Positions 1 to 10,500 are shown, counted from the first letter of the stretch. The stretch: DNA of 64,000 nt from Fodinibius salicampi (GCF_039545095.1 NZ_BAABRS010000003.1:62001-126000); one strand, 5' to 3'. Numbers and translations are program-made. Notes: generated from the letters alone by a model not told the origin.

Positions 1-92
1 TCTAAGATTTGCAAAAAGAAGTTTTCTGGCTTTCAGATCTGTGGGCTATGGTTTCTTTGAATAGCTATATGCGATGAACCTAAGCTACCCAG

Positions 93-695
93 CTACTTCT
101 CATACGAAATCAATTTCAGCATGATTACATCGTAGGTGGCATGTGCACTCATTGCTGCAATTAATCCGGCATATTCAAAGAGATACCCCAGCCCAGCACT
201 AAGTCCAAACATGATTCCCCCAAAAATAATATGTCCCGGAGATTTAAACTTGAAATAGCCATGAAGCCCCACAAAAATCACGGATGTCACCCATATCCCT
301 AAGAGCGGTTGAATAGCACCGCGGAACAACAGTTCCTCTCCCGCGCCGGCAAAAAAAGAAAGCTGCATGCAATCAAAAGAGGTAAGGCGGCTTTGCCTGA
401 CCATTTTGATGATATAAAAATCATCCAGCACCTTCGAAACCGCCGCTTGATTTATAGCAATCCAGATAATCGCGGATCCGATCACTCCTGAGCCTATTCC
501 TGTTATCAGCTGGTTAATAACAGATAATCCATGACCATAAGCTTTCACCGGGCCGGTATCATGGAAAAAGTAGAAGACCAGATATGATATCCCCAGATAC
601 ACGGCAAAAGACATCAATGAAAGTATCAACCATTCGCGGCTGGGTATACGTCCCGATGCCTCCCACTTGGTATCTTGACTTGAATCATCATCCAT
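93..695 (-). CDS. CPBP family intramembrane metalloprotease
   Basis: Membrane protein of 200 residues in the CPBP (CAAX protease / bacteriocin-processing, Abi) family, which cleaves substrates inside the membrane. The family motifs are visible: an EExxxR motif at E120-E121...R125 (EELLFRG), a histidine at H145 in a hydrophobic helix (GLHGYF) and a third-motif histidine at H185 (SAHATYD). Hydrophobic segments lie at about 22-44, 58-82, 108-145 and 155-195. It is at the shorter end for the family but all three motifs are present, so it is probably intact. It reads convergently with nothing and lies downstream of the GH43 gene on the same strand with a 73-nt gap. Its substrate cannot be told from sequence. 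Confidence 0.87.
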   Translation of the reverse strand: MDDDSSQDTKWEASGRIPSREWLILSLMSFAVYLGISYLVFYFFHDTGPVKAYGHGLSVINQLITGIGSGVIGSAIIWIAINQAAVSKVLDDFYIIKMVRQSRLTSFDCMQLSFFAGAGEELLFRGAIQPLLGIWVTSVIFVGLHGYFKFKSPGHIIFGGIMFGLSAGLGYLFEYAGLIAAMSAHATYDVIMLKLISYEK

Positions 696-768
696 ATGAA
701 CAATTTTGGGTCTTAATAATCATAGATCTGATATACTTTAAATGCTTAACAGGACTAGTTTATAACAT

Positions 769-1824
769 TTATTCCTTGCAAGCTCCGGAAGGTTTGGGAA
801 TAGATATGCCGCCCGATACTGGATCTCCAAAATTCGGAGAACCATCACGACTCCAACTAAATGGCTGGAGATGAATAACACGCTCCCATCCCGGATCCGG
901 ACTTATTTTAGTGTGGTAAGCAATCCAATGTTCAGTCCCGTCAGGTGAAGTTGTAAAACTCGCGTGACCAACCCCGTGTACATCTTCTGTTCCTTCAAAT
1001 ACCGGGCCCTTTTTCTCCCAGTTATCGGGATTCATGGGATCTTCGCCGATAAGTCGTAATTGTCCCAAGTTATAGGCTGGCAGCCACGACTCACTGGCCG
1101 AATAAATAATGAACAGATTATCCCCATTTTTCAATACTTGTGCTCCTTCATTGATAGCTAATTCACTGCCCGTTTCCCAAGGCTCTACGGGCGATGATAT
1201 TTTCACGCGATTGCTACTAATAGTCCATGGATTATCCATTTTAGCTATATAGAGATGTTGAGGAGTTTTATCGGTTTGCCGATTGTCTTCCCATCCTGAC
1301 CAGATCCCGTAGAGCTGTCCATTATGCTCAAGTACGGTTAAATCTATAGACCAAATATTATTTTCTTTAGTTTGGATATTATTTCCTGTATAAAGTTGTC
1401 CTTTATCAATATAGCCTCCCATAGGATCATCAGTTTCAGACACCAATACACCGCTGCGTTGATGTATAAAAGGTGGCCCGGACTTGCCCGCCGTATAATA
1501 AATGTACCACTTGCCTTGAATAAAATGCAATTCCGGGGCCCACAAATTGCTTTTATTCCAGCCGCTTTCAGGCAATTCCCATACTAATTTTTCGTCTGTT
1601 TTTATATCAGAAAGGTTTTCACTTTTTGATATATACAGTCCTCCATTCCTTGTTTCGATATAGTAATAATAGCCATCTTTCTTTGTAATCCAGGGATCTT
1701 GTCCATCCGCCACAGGATTACTTAACAGACACGGATCAATATCCTCCTCAAAGTACGTGGTCGACCCATATGCCCCCCCGGTAAAAGCTGATATCAATAA
1801 CAGTAATGTTACTATAACTTTCAT
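769..1824 (-). CDS. Secreted glycoside hydrolase family 43 protein
   Basis: Five-bladed beta-propeller glycosidase of GH43 type (arabinanase, arabinofuranosidase or xylosidase activities are usual in the family). An N-terminal signal peptide covers roughly residues 1-20. Likely catalytic acids are D43 in GQDPW (base), D161 in SIDLTV (pKa modulator) and E226 in NEGAQV (acid), spaced as expected for GH43. WAPELH at 95-100 is a typical family motif. The protein is a single catalytic domain without a carbohydrate-binding module or a sorting tail, so it is probably periplasmic or released. No polysaccharide-utilisation (SusC/SusD) genes surround it, so the substrate is open. Confidence 0.88.
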   Translation of the reverse strand: MKVIVTLLLLISAFTGGAYGSTTYFEEDIDPCLLSNPVADGQDPWITKKDGYYYYIETRNGGLYISKSENLSDIKTDEKLVWELPESGWNKSNLWAPELHFIQGKWYIYYTAGKSGPPFIHQRSGVLVSETDDPMGGYIDKGQLYTGNNIQTKENNIWSIDLTVLEHNGQLYGIWSGWEDNRQTDKTPQHLYIAKMDNPWTISSNRVKISSPVEPWETGSELAINEGAQVLKNGDNLFIIYSASESWLPAYNLGQLRLIGEDPMNPDNWEKKGPVFEGTEDVHGVGHASFTTSPDGTEHWIAYHTKISPDPGWERVIHLQPFSWSRDGSPNFGDPVSGGISIPKPSGACKE

Positions 1825-2275
1825 AAAAATAATTGTAAAATGAGTAGTTTTATTAATTTGTATTCTTCAATCACAGCGTCATATATCCTATAAAGAATTT
1901 GATAAAATCTATTTTATTACTTCGATTATAAATCTTTATTCCAAAATATCTTTAGCTTACTAAGAATAAAGGGGATATGGACGTTTACAACAAAAAAATT
2001 ACAGGGAATAAAAGGAGGGAAATAAAATGTGGGCCCGGAGGGACTTGAACCCCCGGCCAATCGATTATGAGTCGACTGCTCTAACCACTGAGCTACGGGC
2101 CCGGATGTATTTACGCCTGCATTTGAAGCGGCGCTTAAATTAACGGTTTTTATCTCCTCTTACAAGCATTTTGCATGAGAAAATAACCGACTGATAAAAA
2201 GCTCTATTTATAATCCATAATGGTTATCTTTTTTCTTATTATTAAAGTTAAATAATTTTCTACTACTAAGTAGCT
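1825..2275. other. Intergenic region holding only the tRNA
   Basis: About 450 bases between the GH43 gene and the FabH-like gene. Apart from the minus-strand tRNA at 2030-2102 it is AT-rich with no readable gene. Promoters for the divergent GH43 and FabH-like genes must lie here, but no motif is clear. Confidence 0.6.
2030..2102 (-). tRNA. tRNA-Ile2 (anticodon CAU, lysidine type)
   Basis: Cloverleaf on the minus strand: acceptor GGGCCCG/CGGGCCC, D-arm GCTC..GAGC, anticodon arm GTCGA-CTCATAA-TCGAT, T-arm GGGGG-TTCAAGT-CCCTC, discriminator A. The 3' CCA is not encoded. The anticodon CAT is shared by Met and Ile2 tRNAs. I favour Ile2 because the D and anticodon arms closely resemble the E. coli ileX-type tRNA and because pairs C4-G69 and C5-G68, known positive determinants for the TilS lysidine synthetase, are both present. 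Elongator tRNA-Met is the alternative. Confidence 0.85.
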
Positions 2276-3355
2276 ATGGAACAACAATCCTTTGCTGTAA
2301 TTACGGGAACCGGTAGCTATATCCCTCCCAATATTGTATCCAACAGGGATTTTTTAGACCGGACGTTCCTGGATGCCAACGGAAATCCCTACGATCGAAG
2401 CAACGAAGAAATTATTGAAAAGTTTGAAGCTATTACTGGTATTAAGGAACGTCGGTATGCACCCGACGACCTCCTTACTTCAGATATGGCTTTTCTGTCT
2501 GCACAAGAAGCTCTAACAGATGCCGACATAGATAAAGAATCACTCGATTATATTATCGTGGCCCATAACTTTGGGGATCTCCGCGCTGATAATCCCAAGG
2601 TTGATATGGTTCCCTCTATAGCTGCTCGAGTCAAGCAAAAACTTGAAATTCAAAATCCCGGATGTATTGCATATGACCTTCCATTTGGCTGCCCCGGATG
2701 GGTGCAGGGACTCATACAGGCTAATTATTATATTCAAAGTGGAGATGCCCAACGCATAATGGTTATTGGAGCAGAGACCCTTTCCCGGGTTTGTGATCCG
2801 CACGACCGAGACAGCATGATTTATGCAGATGGAGCTGGGACCGCTATTCTCGAAGCAACATCAAGCGAAAAACCATTGGGCATACTCTCGCATGAAGCCC
2901 GTTCAGACACGAACCCCCAAGCCGATTACCTCATCATGGATGAATCGTTCAATGAAGAGGCCGATAATACTCTTTATCTCAAAATGGAGGGACATAAACT
3001 CTATCAGTATGCCCTGAAGTATGTGCCGGGTGTGGTCAAGCGGTCACTTGAGAAGGTTAATATTGACATAGAGGAAGTATCAAAAGTCATGATCCATCAG
3101 GCTAATGAAAAAATGGATCAAGCCATCCTAAAACGGCTTTTAAAGCTATATAATGTTACCGAAGCTCCCGATAACATGATGCCCATGACTATTTCATGGC
3201 TCGGTAATTCCTCTGTGGCAACTATTCCCACCCTGCTTGATTTAGTGCGCAGGAATAAAATGGAAGATCATACGATATCCGGTGGAGATATTCTTGTTTT
3301 TGCCTCCGTTGGTGCAGGCATGAATATTAATTCAGTTGTTTATAGAGAAGGGTAA
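2276..3355 (+). CDS. 3-oxoacyl-ACP synthase III family protein (FabH-like)
   Basis: Thiolase-fold condensing enzyme of 359 residues. The FabH triad is in place: C139 in FGCPGW, H274 in IHQANEKM and N311 in LGNSSVAT. These residues catalyse decarboxylative condensation of an acyl thioester with malonyl-ACP. The protein is somewhat longer than E. coli FabH (about 317). It stands alone, with no acpP, fabD or fabG beside it, so it may be a second FabH-like enzyme for a specialised starter unit rather than the housekeeping one. The ATG at 2276 is the first in-frame start after an AT-rich leader. Housekeeping FabH or another KAS III-like synthase are both possible. Confidence 0.88.
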   Translation: MEQQSFAVITGTGSYIPPNIVSNRDFLDRTFLDANGNPYDRSNEEIIEKFEAITGIKERRYAPDDLLTSDMAFLSAQEALTDADIDKESLDYIIVAHNFGDLRADNPKVDMVPSIAARVKQKLEIQNPGCIAYDLPFGCPGWVQGLIQANYYIQSGDAQRIMVIGAETLSRVCDPHDRDSMIYADGAGTAILEATSSEKPLGILSHEARSDTNPQADYLIMDESFNEEADNTLYLKMEGHKLYQYALKYVPGVVKRSLEKVNIDIEEVSKVMIHQANEKMDQAILKRLLKLYNVTEAPDNMMPMTISWLGNSSVATIPTLLDLVRRNKMEDHTISGGDILVFASVGAGMNINSVVYREG

Positions 3356-3508
3356 AATAATAATAGGAATTGTGTTTAATATACATTAACTTGGCTTGTT
3401 ATAATTAATTACCCACCTACTGAGTGTATTTTTTGAAAAGACGCGTATAAAACCAACTCCTTTCACAAGACCAAGCCATAGGTGCATAAAGACAAGACAA
3501 AACAAGAC

Positions 3509-3724
3509 ATGGCACAAGGCAAGATTAAATTTTTTGACACACAAAAAGGATTTGGATTCATCCAACCTGACGACGGAAGCGACGATGTTTTCGTCCACAG
3601 AAATAACGTTGAAAATCTCGGATACGATCAAGGGCTTGAGGACGATGAAGCCGTTGAATTCGACGTAGAAGAAACTCCTAAAGGCTTAAGCGCTACAAAC
3701 GTAAGAAGCCTGGATTACAAATAG
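3509..3724 (+). CDS. Cold-shock domain protein (CspA family)
   Basis: Single cold-shock domain of about 71 residues that binds single-stranded RNA or DNA. RNP1 (KGFGFIQ) and RNP2 (VFVHRN) are both present. The ATG at 3509 (MAQGKIKFF) gives the usual length and N-terminus. An upstream in-frame GTG at 3482 would add nine charged residues and is unlikely. About 150 nt separate it from the FabH-like gene, leaving room for a separate promoter and the long leader common in csp genes. A strong terminator follows. Confidence 0.93.
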   Translation: MAQGKIKFFDTQKGFGFIQPDDGSDDVFVHRNNVENLGYDQGLEDDEAVEFDVEETPKGLSATNVRSLDYK

Positions 3725-3752
3725 ATATATTTTTGTATCCAATTAAATATTA

Positions 3753-3786
3753 AGCCTGCTTCTCTCAAAAGGAGCAGGCTTTTTTA
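3753..3786 (+). terminator. Rho-independent terminator after the csp gene
   Basis: An 11-bp stem (AGCCTGCTTCT / AGGAGCAGGCT, one G-T pair) with loop CTCAAA, followed by TTTTTAT. It lies 29 nt after the cold-shock stop codon. Confidence 0.88.
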
Positions 3787-3887
3787 TGTTCTACTCTTTT
3801 ATAAAATATTTATAGAAAAGTTCGGATATTTGATACGAACAAAGATACGGCTGAATGACAAAATACTCCTTTTCTCACGGAATAGAA

Positions 3888-4406
3888 TTAATCGATGGTA
3901 TCGTATATTTTGTTAGATAAAATTTTGATCAGCTGCTCTCCCCCTCCCCCGATGCGTAACGCATCCGTCAAACTTAGCAAATCATAAAGCAGAGCATCAT
4001 TCTTGCAAGCCATTGGTACGGTGGAATATAGCGGATTTATAGCTACCCCTTTTTGAATCTTATCACCGCCTGCCCAAACATAGGGATCATCCACAACAAA
4101 TTCTTTATTTAAAACCGGGGCAGAATAAGCTGTAGGCATACCTCTTACAAGTCTTCCGGGCCTGACAGGAAAAACATATTTAAGTCCATGCACTAAAAAG
4201 TCGATAAGATCTTTCTTAAATACCTGTTCTTTCTTTTTATTTATCAAACCCGCTATCATAGACCTGTGCAGCGATTCACTGACCTCAGAACCGCTGATAT
4301 TCAGATCCCGGGCTAAATCTTTATTATACCATGAGCGTTCACGCATGGCAATAATTTTCAGTAGTATAACAATGTCTTGGGGTCGCATTCCTTTGTGCTC
4401 TTTCAT
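3888..4406 (-). CDS. Winged-helix DNA-binding protein, function unknown
   Basis: Protein of 172 residues. Residues about 8-65 read as a winged helix-turn-helix (PQDIVILLKI, then DLARDLNISGSEVSESLHR as recognition region, then GLINKKKE as wing). The rest (about 70-172) is a non-membrane domain with VFPVRPG and a Gly-rich LRIGGGGEQL segment that I do not recognise. No toxin, kinase or enzyme partner is adjacent. It diverges from csaA. A perfect 17-bp palindrome sits 39 nt upstream of its ATG and is a likely operator, probably for autoregulation (inference). Confidence 0.75.
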   Translation of the reverse strand: MKEHKGMRPQDIVILLKIIAMRERSWYNKDLARDLNISGSEVSESLHRSMIAGLINKKKEQVFKKDLIDFLVHGLKYVFPVRPGRLVRGMPTAYSAPVLNKEFVVDDPYVWAGGDKIQKGVAINPLYSTVPMACKNDALLYDLLSLTDALRIGGGGEQLIKILSNKIYDTID

Positions 4407-4444
4407 AAGAAAAGAGTATACCTATTCTTATATCACAAATCAAG

Positions 4445-4461
4445 ATTCGCAATTTGCGAAT
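4445..4461. promoter_or_regulatory. Perfect inverted repeat, candidate operator of the winged-helix regulator
   Basis: ATTCGCA-ATT-TGCGAAT, two perfect 7-bp arms around a 3-nt centre. It lies in the divergent region between the winged-helix gene (start 4406) and csaA (start 4575). Its size and position suit a dimeric winged-helix repressor. It could also form a short RNA hairpin, but no U-tract follows. Confidence 0.55.
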
Positions 4462-4574
4462 AAGAAATTTATACCATTATTCTAATTAAATAGGTGAAAT
4501 ATCGTAACTAGTATTTATATTTTACATTTTAAATAGCTTATTTAGTAAGTAATAATCATATTAGGAAAGAGAAA

Positions 4575-4919
4575 ATGGACACCGATATTATTAGCTGGAA
4601 AGACTTTAAGAAGGTTGATTTACGCGTTGGCACCATAATGCAAGCCAAGACATTTCCTGAAGCCAATAAGCCCGCATATAGATTGTGGGTTGACTTCGGA
4701 GAAGAGATTGGGATTCTTAAAAGCAGTGCCCAAATTACTGATCTCTATTCAAAAGAAGAACTGAAAGGTAAACAGGTGGTAGGGGTGGTTAATTTTCCGA
4801 CGAAACAGATCGGTCCTTTTAGATCTGAATGCCTGATAACGGGATTTTATCGGAATAAAGGTGAGGTGGTACTGGCAGTACCGGATAAATTCGTTTCTAA
4901 CGGCACAAAATTAGCTTAG
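4575..4919 (+). CDS. csaA: tRNA-binding / chaperone-like protein CsaA
   Basis: OB-fold protein of 114 residues, the usual CsaA size. The EMAP/Arc1-type tRNA-binding fold shows KVDLRVGTI near the start, KSSAQITDLY in the middle and KQVVGVVNFP towards the C-terminus. CsaA homodimers bind tRNA and have been described as export-related chaperones in Bacillus. A GGAAAGAG-like purine stretch lies before the ATG. It is a single-gene unit, divergent from the winged-helix gene. Confidence 0.92.
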   Translation: MDTDIISWKDFKKVDLRVGTIMQAKTFPEANKPAYRLWVDFGEEIGILKSSAQITDLYSKEELKGKQVVGVVNFPTKQIGPFRSECLITGFYRNKGEVVLAVPDKFVSNGTKLA

Positions 4920-4971
4920 GCATAGCAGGCTATTCCTTTTTTGGTAAAAATAAGTATACAGACCTCTATTA

Positions 4972-5000
4972 TAAAAAAGAAGAAAGCCGAAAAATTGGCT
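4972..5000 (-). terminator. Probable terminator after the aldo/keto reductase
   Basis: Read on the minus strand, AGCCAA-TTTT-TCGGCT forms a 6-bp stem with one G-T pair and is followed by TTCTTCTTTTTT. It begins 13 nt after the reductase stop codon. The stem is short, so this is moderate evidence. Confidence 0.5.
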
Positions 5001-5012
5001 CTCCTCCGTTAG

Positions 5013-6014
5013 TTAATTGCGGCGGTAATTAGGCTCTTCTTCAGGTTCATTATCCAATACTTCTTCAATCTGGCTCATAATATCCGGCGTCAGTTTATCA
5101 ACCACTTCTATAGCCTTCATATTTTGCCGTACCTGTTCTGGCTTTGATGCCCCGGTAATAACCGTACTGACATTTGGATTTTTCAGACACCAGGCTAAAG
5201 CAAATTGTGGCATTGGAATACTAGCTTTATCCGCTATTTTTGACAGCCTCTCAACCTTTTGCAATTTTTGTCTGCCGCTTTCGGTCTCAAGCAGCTTTTC
5301 CCGCAACCAATCGTACTTTTCAAGTGATAATCGGCTTCCTTTGGGTATCCCGTCATTGTATTTCCCGGTTAGTAAGCCGCTGGCCAATGGACTCCAAATA
5401 GTTGTCCCTAGTCCAATTTCATCATAAAGGGGGGCGAACTCCTGTTCTACCTTTTCACGACAGAACATATTATACTGCGGCTGATCCATCAGCGGGGGAC
5501 GCAGATGCTCACGGCGGGCTATATCATACGCCTGTCGAATCTGGTTGGCCGGCCATTCACTGGTACCCCAATAAAGTGCTTTGCCCTCCTTAATCATTTG
5601 ATTCATTCCCCATACAGTTTCTTCTATCGGGGTAAACTTATCGGGACGGTGGCAAAAAATAAGATCCACATAATCAGTTTGAAGACGTTTTAAAGCGGCC
5701 TCCGTTCCCTCTTTAATATGTTTGAAGGATAACCCCTGATCATTGGGACCTTCTCCGCCCCAGAAAATCTTCGTAGAAAGTACCAGATCTGATCGTTTCC
5801 ATCCGGCTTTTTGAATAATATTTCCCATCATCACTTCCGACTTTCCATCAGCATAGACCTCGGCATTATCAAAGAAATTAACACCGGCATCGTATGCTTC
5901 TTTCATAGATTTATAAGCAATATCCTCATCAATCTGATCACCAAAAGTTACCCACGAGCCAAAAGAAAGTGCAGAAATTTTTAGTCCGGAACGTCCAAGA
6001 AATCTATATTTCAT
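5013..6014 (-). CDS. Aldo/keto reductase, potassium-channel beta-subunit-like
   Basis: NADPH-dependent oxidoreductase of 333 residues with a TIM barrel. The catalytic tetrad is visible as D49 and Y54 in [12 protein letters not shown]82 in LSTKIFW and H122 in IFCHRPD. The N-terminal [12 protein letters not shown] and the C-terminal [19 protein letters not shown] fit the YghZ/Kv-beta-like branch that reduces aldehydes such as methylglyoxal. It appears to be a single-gene transcript. The start ATG follows an AGAGAAT-like purine stretch. Confidence 0.92.
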   Translation of the reverse strand: MKYRFLGRSGLKISALSFGSWVTFGDQIDEDIAYKSMKEAYDAGVNFFDNAEVYADGKSEVMMGNIIQKAGWKRSDLVLSTKIFWGGEGPNDQGLSFKHIKEGTEAALKRLQTDYVDLIFCHRPDKFTPIEETVWGMNQMIKEGKALYWGTSEWPANQIRQAYDIARREHLRPPLMDQPQYNMFCREKVEQEFAPLYDEIGLGTTIWSPLASGLLTGKYNDGIPKGSRLSLEKYDWLREKLLETESGRQKLQKVERLSKIADKASIPMPQFALAWCLKNPNVSTVITGASKPEQVRQNMKAIEVVDKLTPDIMSQIEEVLDNEPEEEPNYRRN

Positions 6015-6186
6015 ATTCTCTTTTCATTTATTATTAATTTGAGATATGTGAAGGTATTCTAAGGATTTCCGGAATATTTTCGTTTCAAATAATCTCTCTT
6101 TTTTACTCTTTTTAATGCCCGACAGGCTCCCAAAATTTAACTTATCCCTTATTAAAATATGCAGATTTTTAACAAGTAACTGACTG

Positions 6187-6603
6187 CTATTTATTTCTCA
6201 AATATTTAACAGAAGCTTCAGATATCGCTCGTAATAAGAGATCCTCCTTCAGAGGTTTTTTCAAAAAAAATCCGGATTGAAAGCTATCTATATTTTTTAA
6301 GGCTTCTTTCTCCTGAAGTGAGGAAATGAATAAAAACGGAATATTATCTTTTTTCTCTTTTTCCCTGACTTTCTCATAAAGCTCTAATCCATTTATAGCG
6401 GGCATTTCAATATCAGATATTATTAGATCTGGCCTTACCCTTTCAAGATGGCTTAAAAGTATATAGCCATTATCAAAAACGGTAACCCGATGTCCTTTAT
6501 GTTCAAGAAGATTACTCAGGAATACATTATGCCAGTCACTGTCGTCCACTATAAAGATATTCAGGGATGTATAACTCGCTGATTCACTTTTACTTTTAGC
6601 CAT
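6187..6603 (-). CDS. Stand-alone response regulator receiver protein
   Basis: A single REC domain of 138 residues without an output domain. Acidic pair D20-D21, phospho-acceptor D64 in LIISDIEMP, S94 at the switch position and K116 in LKKP are all present, so it should accept phosphate. Such single-domain regulators work by protein-protein contact or as phosphate sinks. No kinase is directly adjacent. The multi-PAS HisKA_2 kinase at 7576-10758, on the same strand with msrA in between, is a plausible partner. Confidence 0.9.
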   Translation of the reverse strand: MAKSKSESASYTSLNIFIVDDSDWHNVFLSNLLEHKGHRVTVFDNGYILLSHLERVRPDLIISDIEMPAINGLELYEKVREKEKKDNIPFLFISSLQEKEALKNIDSFQSGFFLKKPLKEDLLLRAISEASVKYLRNK

Positions 6604-6848
6604 ATATTGGTCGAATAGAACAATCTCGGTTGTCCGTACTCCTGCAAGCCCATGCGAAATAAAGATCCGAATATTTTTAGTGTAATTAGTTCTAAAGAGG
6701 TGTTCTTTGCCCTTCTGCGTCCATAATTTAAAAATTAATCCGGTAAAAACGAGTTAATAAGAATATTTTAATATCCCGAATGAAAGGGAATAAAAAACAC
6801 CTGACTGTTGTTATATATACAGACTCTCATAACTAATCCCTTAGCCAT

Positions 6849-7496
6849 ATGCGGAAGCTTACATTATTTTTGTTTTTCATTATTTTCATCTGCTCAGCAT
6901 ATAGCCTGAATGCACAAAACTTATCCGAAATGCAACAAGATAATATGTCCGACCAGCCCAACACCGAACAGGCAACCTTTGGAGCGGGCTGTTTTTGGTG
7001 TGTTGAAGCTATTTTTGAAGAAGTAAAGGGTGTTAAAAGTGTTTTAGCAGGCTATGCGGGAGGAGAAATTGAAGATCCAACATACCGGCAGGTTTCGTCT
7101 GGTACTACCAAGCATGCGGAGGTAACTCGTATTGTTTTTGATCCCTCTGTTGTAACATACGAACAGTTGTTGGAGGTCTTTTGGCATACACACAACCCCA
7201 CAACTAAAAATCGACAGGGGGCAGATGTCGGGCCCCAATACAGATCCGTCATTTTTTATCATAATGAGGAGCAAAAACAAATAGCACATAAATCCATGGA
7301 GAAAACGGATGCTTCCGACTTGTGGTCCGATCCCATTGTAACGGAGATTGAACCCATCAAAAACTATTCAAAAGCAGAGAATTACCACCAAAACTATTAC
7401 GAAAACAATCCCAATGCCGGTTATTGCACGGTTGTAATTGCCCCTAAACTTAAGAAATTCAGAAAAGAATTCTCGCATCTGCTAAAGGATAAATAA
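6849..7496 (+). CDS. msrA: Exported peptide-methionine (S)-S-oxide reductase
   Basis: MsrA reduces the S epimer of methionine sulfoxide in proteins. The catalytic Cys is C48 in GAGCFWCVEAIF and a likely resolving Cys is C193 in GYCTVV near the end. The first 22 residues form a signal peptide ending SLNAQ, so the enzyme acts in the periplasm. No msrB is fused or adjacent. At 215 residues the length is normal for an exported MsrA. It is divergent from the receiver gene, with 245 nt between them. Confidence 0.95.
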   Translation: MRKLTLFLFFIIFICSAYSLNAQNLSEMQQDNMSDQPNTEQATFGAGCFWCVEAIFEEVKGVKSVLAGYAGGEIEDPTYRQVSSGTTKHAEVTRIVFDPSVVTYEQLLEVFWHTHNPTTKNRQGADVGPQYRSVIFYHNEEQKQIAHKSMEKTDASDLWSDPIVTEIEPIKNYSKAENYHQNYYENNPNAGYCTVVIAPKLKKFRKEFSHLLKDK

Positions 7497-7575
7497 TAGC
7501 TTAAAGATTATATAGCAATAGCATAATAGTATCACTTTTCTATTTTGGACGGCTGCCAGTAAAATACCTGCTAAA

Positions 7576-10500
7576 TTAGCTCACAGAATTTAGTAAGCCT
7601 GAACTTGATGAACCATGGACATCTTCTTTTTTAAAGGAAAACCGAATATATGCTCCATTATCGGATCCCATCTCACCGTCGGCTTCTAACTGCCGCATAA
7701 AATTTCTGATCAAAGTCATCCCCAGGCTTTCTTTCTTTTCTATATCAAATCCTTCAGGAAGTCCTACACCATTATCTCTGATCATCCCGTGTACTACCTC
7801 GTCTTTCTGATGGAGTTGAATGATAATTTTACCATCCGTTTTTTCTTTAAAAGCATGTTTAAAAGAGTTTGTCACTACCTCATTTACCAGAAGTGCGAAT
7901 GGGACCGCTAAATTAATATTCAATTCAATATCATCTTCAATATCTTTTACTATTTGGATATTCTTGTCCAGATCGTTCGTAACTTTTAGGGTATCAGCCA
8001 AGTCTCCAATATATGATTTACAAGAAATTTTGGAAAGACTCTTAGAGCTATATAGCTTTTCATGTATAAGAGCCATCGTCTGGATGCGCCCCTCACTCTC
8101 TTTAAGCGTTTCCCGGATCTTGGGGTCATCCGTTTCGTATATCTGTAGCTGCAGAAGCCCGGATATGACGGCTAGATTATTTTTAACCCGGTGGTGAATT
8201 TCCTGCAACAAAACATGCTTTTCCTTCAGGGAAGAATAGATCTCCTGCTCATATTTCTTCTGTTCGGTGATATCAATATACATGCCAAAGCCTGCCAGAG
8301 GTTCCCCATCCACATGCACAGGAATGCCCGCTACAAAAACATCAATAATATCTCCATTCTTATTCAGTCGCTTACCTTCCTGTTGAAAGTTATTTTTCAA
8401 GCTACCACTTTCAAACATATTTGAAACTTCCCCTTTACTCTCCTCAGGAACAATAAGGCTGTTTATATTTTCCCCTTTAGCTTCCTCTTCCGAATAGCCA
8501 AATAAATTTTCGAAGCTTTTATTAATGCCCTGTACTCTACTTTCGGGGTCAACCATAGCGATAGCGGCCGGGGCTTCTAAAAATAAACTCCGGAATAACT
8601 CTTCACTCCTCTTTAGCTTTTTCCGTGCCTCTACCTGATCTGATATATCATGTCCTACTCCCACCAGATATTCCTCGTCATTCTGGACAAATAACTTACC
8701 GGTCAAATAATAAGGTACTTCTTTCCCCTCCTTAGTTGTTATTTTTGCTTCTATTTCCTGTTCGCCTTCGGCATAAACATCCTCTACCGCCTTTAATATT
8801 CGTTTTGCTTCTTTCTTTGTATAAAAATCAGCCGGGGTCATAGTCCTGATTTCCTCAGGACTATATCCCAGTTGTTTTACGAAGTTTCGGTTCCATCGAA
8901 CATAATTGCCATCCCGATCCAACATATAGAAAATACCCGGCAGACTCTCTATCAACGCCTCATTTAATCTTTTTTCATCCATAAGCTCTTGCTGTGTGTT
9001 TTTTTGTTTTGTTATATCTACCCCGACACTCAAAAAATATTTTTGGTTGTTTAGATCGATAAAATATCCTCTCCAAAAATAGGGTGCGTATTCCCCTGAC
9101 TCATTTTTAAGACGTAATTCAACGCCGGTATGATGACTCTCTATCATACGCTGAGTTGCCTGTTTAAGCTCCTCATAATCCTCCGGTGCAATGAGATCAA
9201 GTGCTGTCTTTTCCTTTAGCTCCTTACTGTTAAGTCCAGTATAGGTTTCCAGATTTCTATTCCACTGTACAAACTCAAAATCATCATTCATTAATATATA
9301 AATGCTTGGGAGGCTATCTAAGATGGTTTCTGTATAATTCCGTTGCTGTACTAATGATTCTTCTATTGATTTTCTCTTTTGGTAAGCTGAAATAATATCG
9401 GAAGCTGTTTTCAGAAGCCCGATTTCGCTTTCTTTCCATCTCCGTTTGTCATGAGTATCCGCAAAACCTATATACCCATACCACTGCCCGTTTACTATTA
9501 TCGGAATAACTAAAACCGACTCTACGTTTTGGGTCTCTAAAATCTTTCGTTCCTTATCAGGAAGTTCATTTACTTTCTTATTAATAACCTTATTGTCAGA
9601 AAGCTGTTTATGCCACCACGGAACATCTTCATAACTAAACCGAGCCCCCTCATCCAGCATATCCTCCTGTGCGGATTCACTTGTAACCTCCGAAATAAGA
9701 TCGAGATAGAGTTTACCTTCTTCCTCAATATTTTTATAAATATATACTCGGTCGGTATCGGTTACTTCCCGTAAGACTTCCAAACTTCTATTTAATACTT
9801 CTGAAGACGGATCTGTACTCTTCAATAAAAGGGCTGAACATGTTGAGATAGCCTGCTCGTATTTTAATCTTTCTTGCAGTTCGAGCTCAGCTTCTTTACG
9901 CTTTTCTATCTCCTTAACTAGCTCAAGTGATCGTTCCTCTACCCGTTTCTCTAATTCTTTGTTAATCTTTTCTTTTTCCTCTTTAAGGGCAATCTCTTCA
10001 GTAACATCTATAATAGTACCAATAACTATAATTTTCCCTTCATTATTAGTAATACGGCGGGCGTAACATTTAGACCAAAAAGTATCCCCTTCCTTCTTTA
10101 GGAAGCGAAAGTTTTTTGTAAATGCCTGTTCTCTTCCTGTAATCAAATCATTCAATAATAGCTTTAGCCGCTTACGATCTTCTTCGTGGACAAATTCCCA
10201 TAACGGTTTTTGGTAGGAAACGTCTTCTGAATATCCTGTATTATTTGACCATTGCCGATTTAAAAATACAAGTTGCCCCTTTTCATCAAGCGTATAAGTT
10301 ATATCTTTAATATGCTCAATAACCGACTGGTATTCTTCTTTATTCTCTTTTAGCTCTTTTTCAGCTTTTTTCCGGTCCGTTATTTCAAAAGAAGAGCCAT
10401 ATATGACCGTTTCATTCTTGCTCTTGCTATTTACCAGCTTTATCTCCTGACGTAACCATATGTAGGTATTATCCCTTCTTTTAAACCGATACTCATTAAT

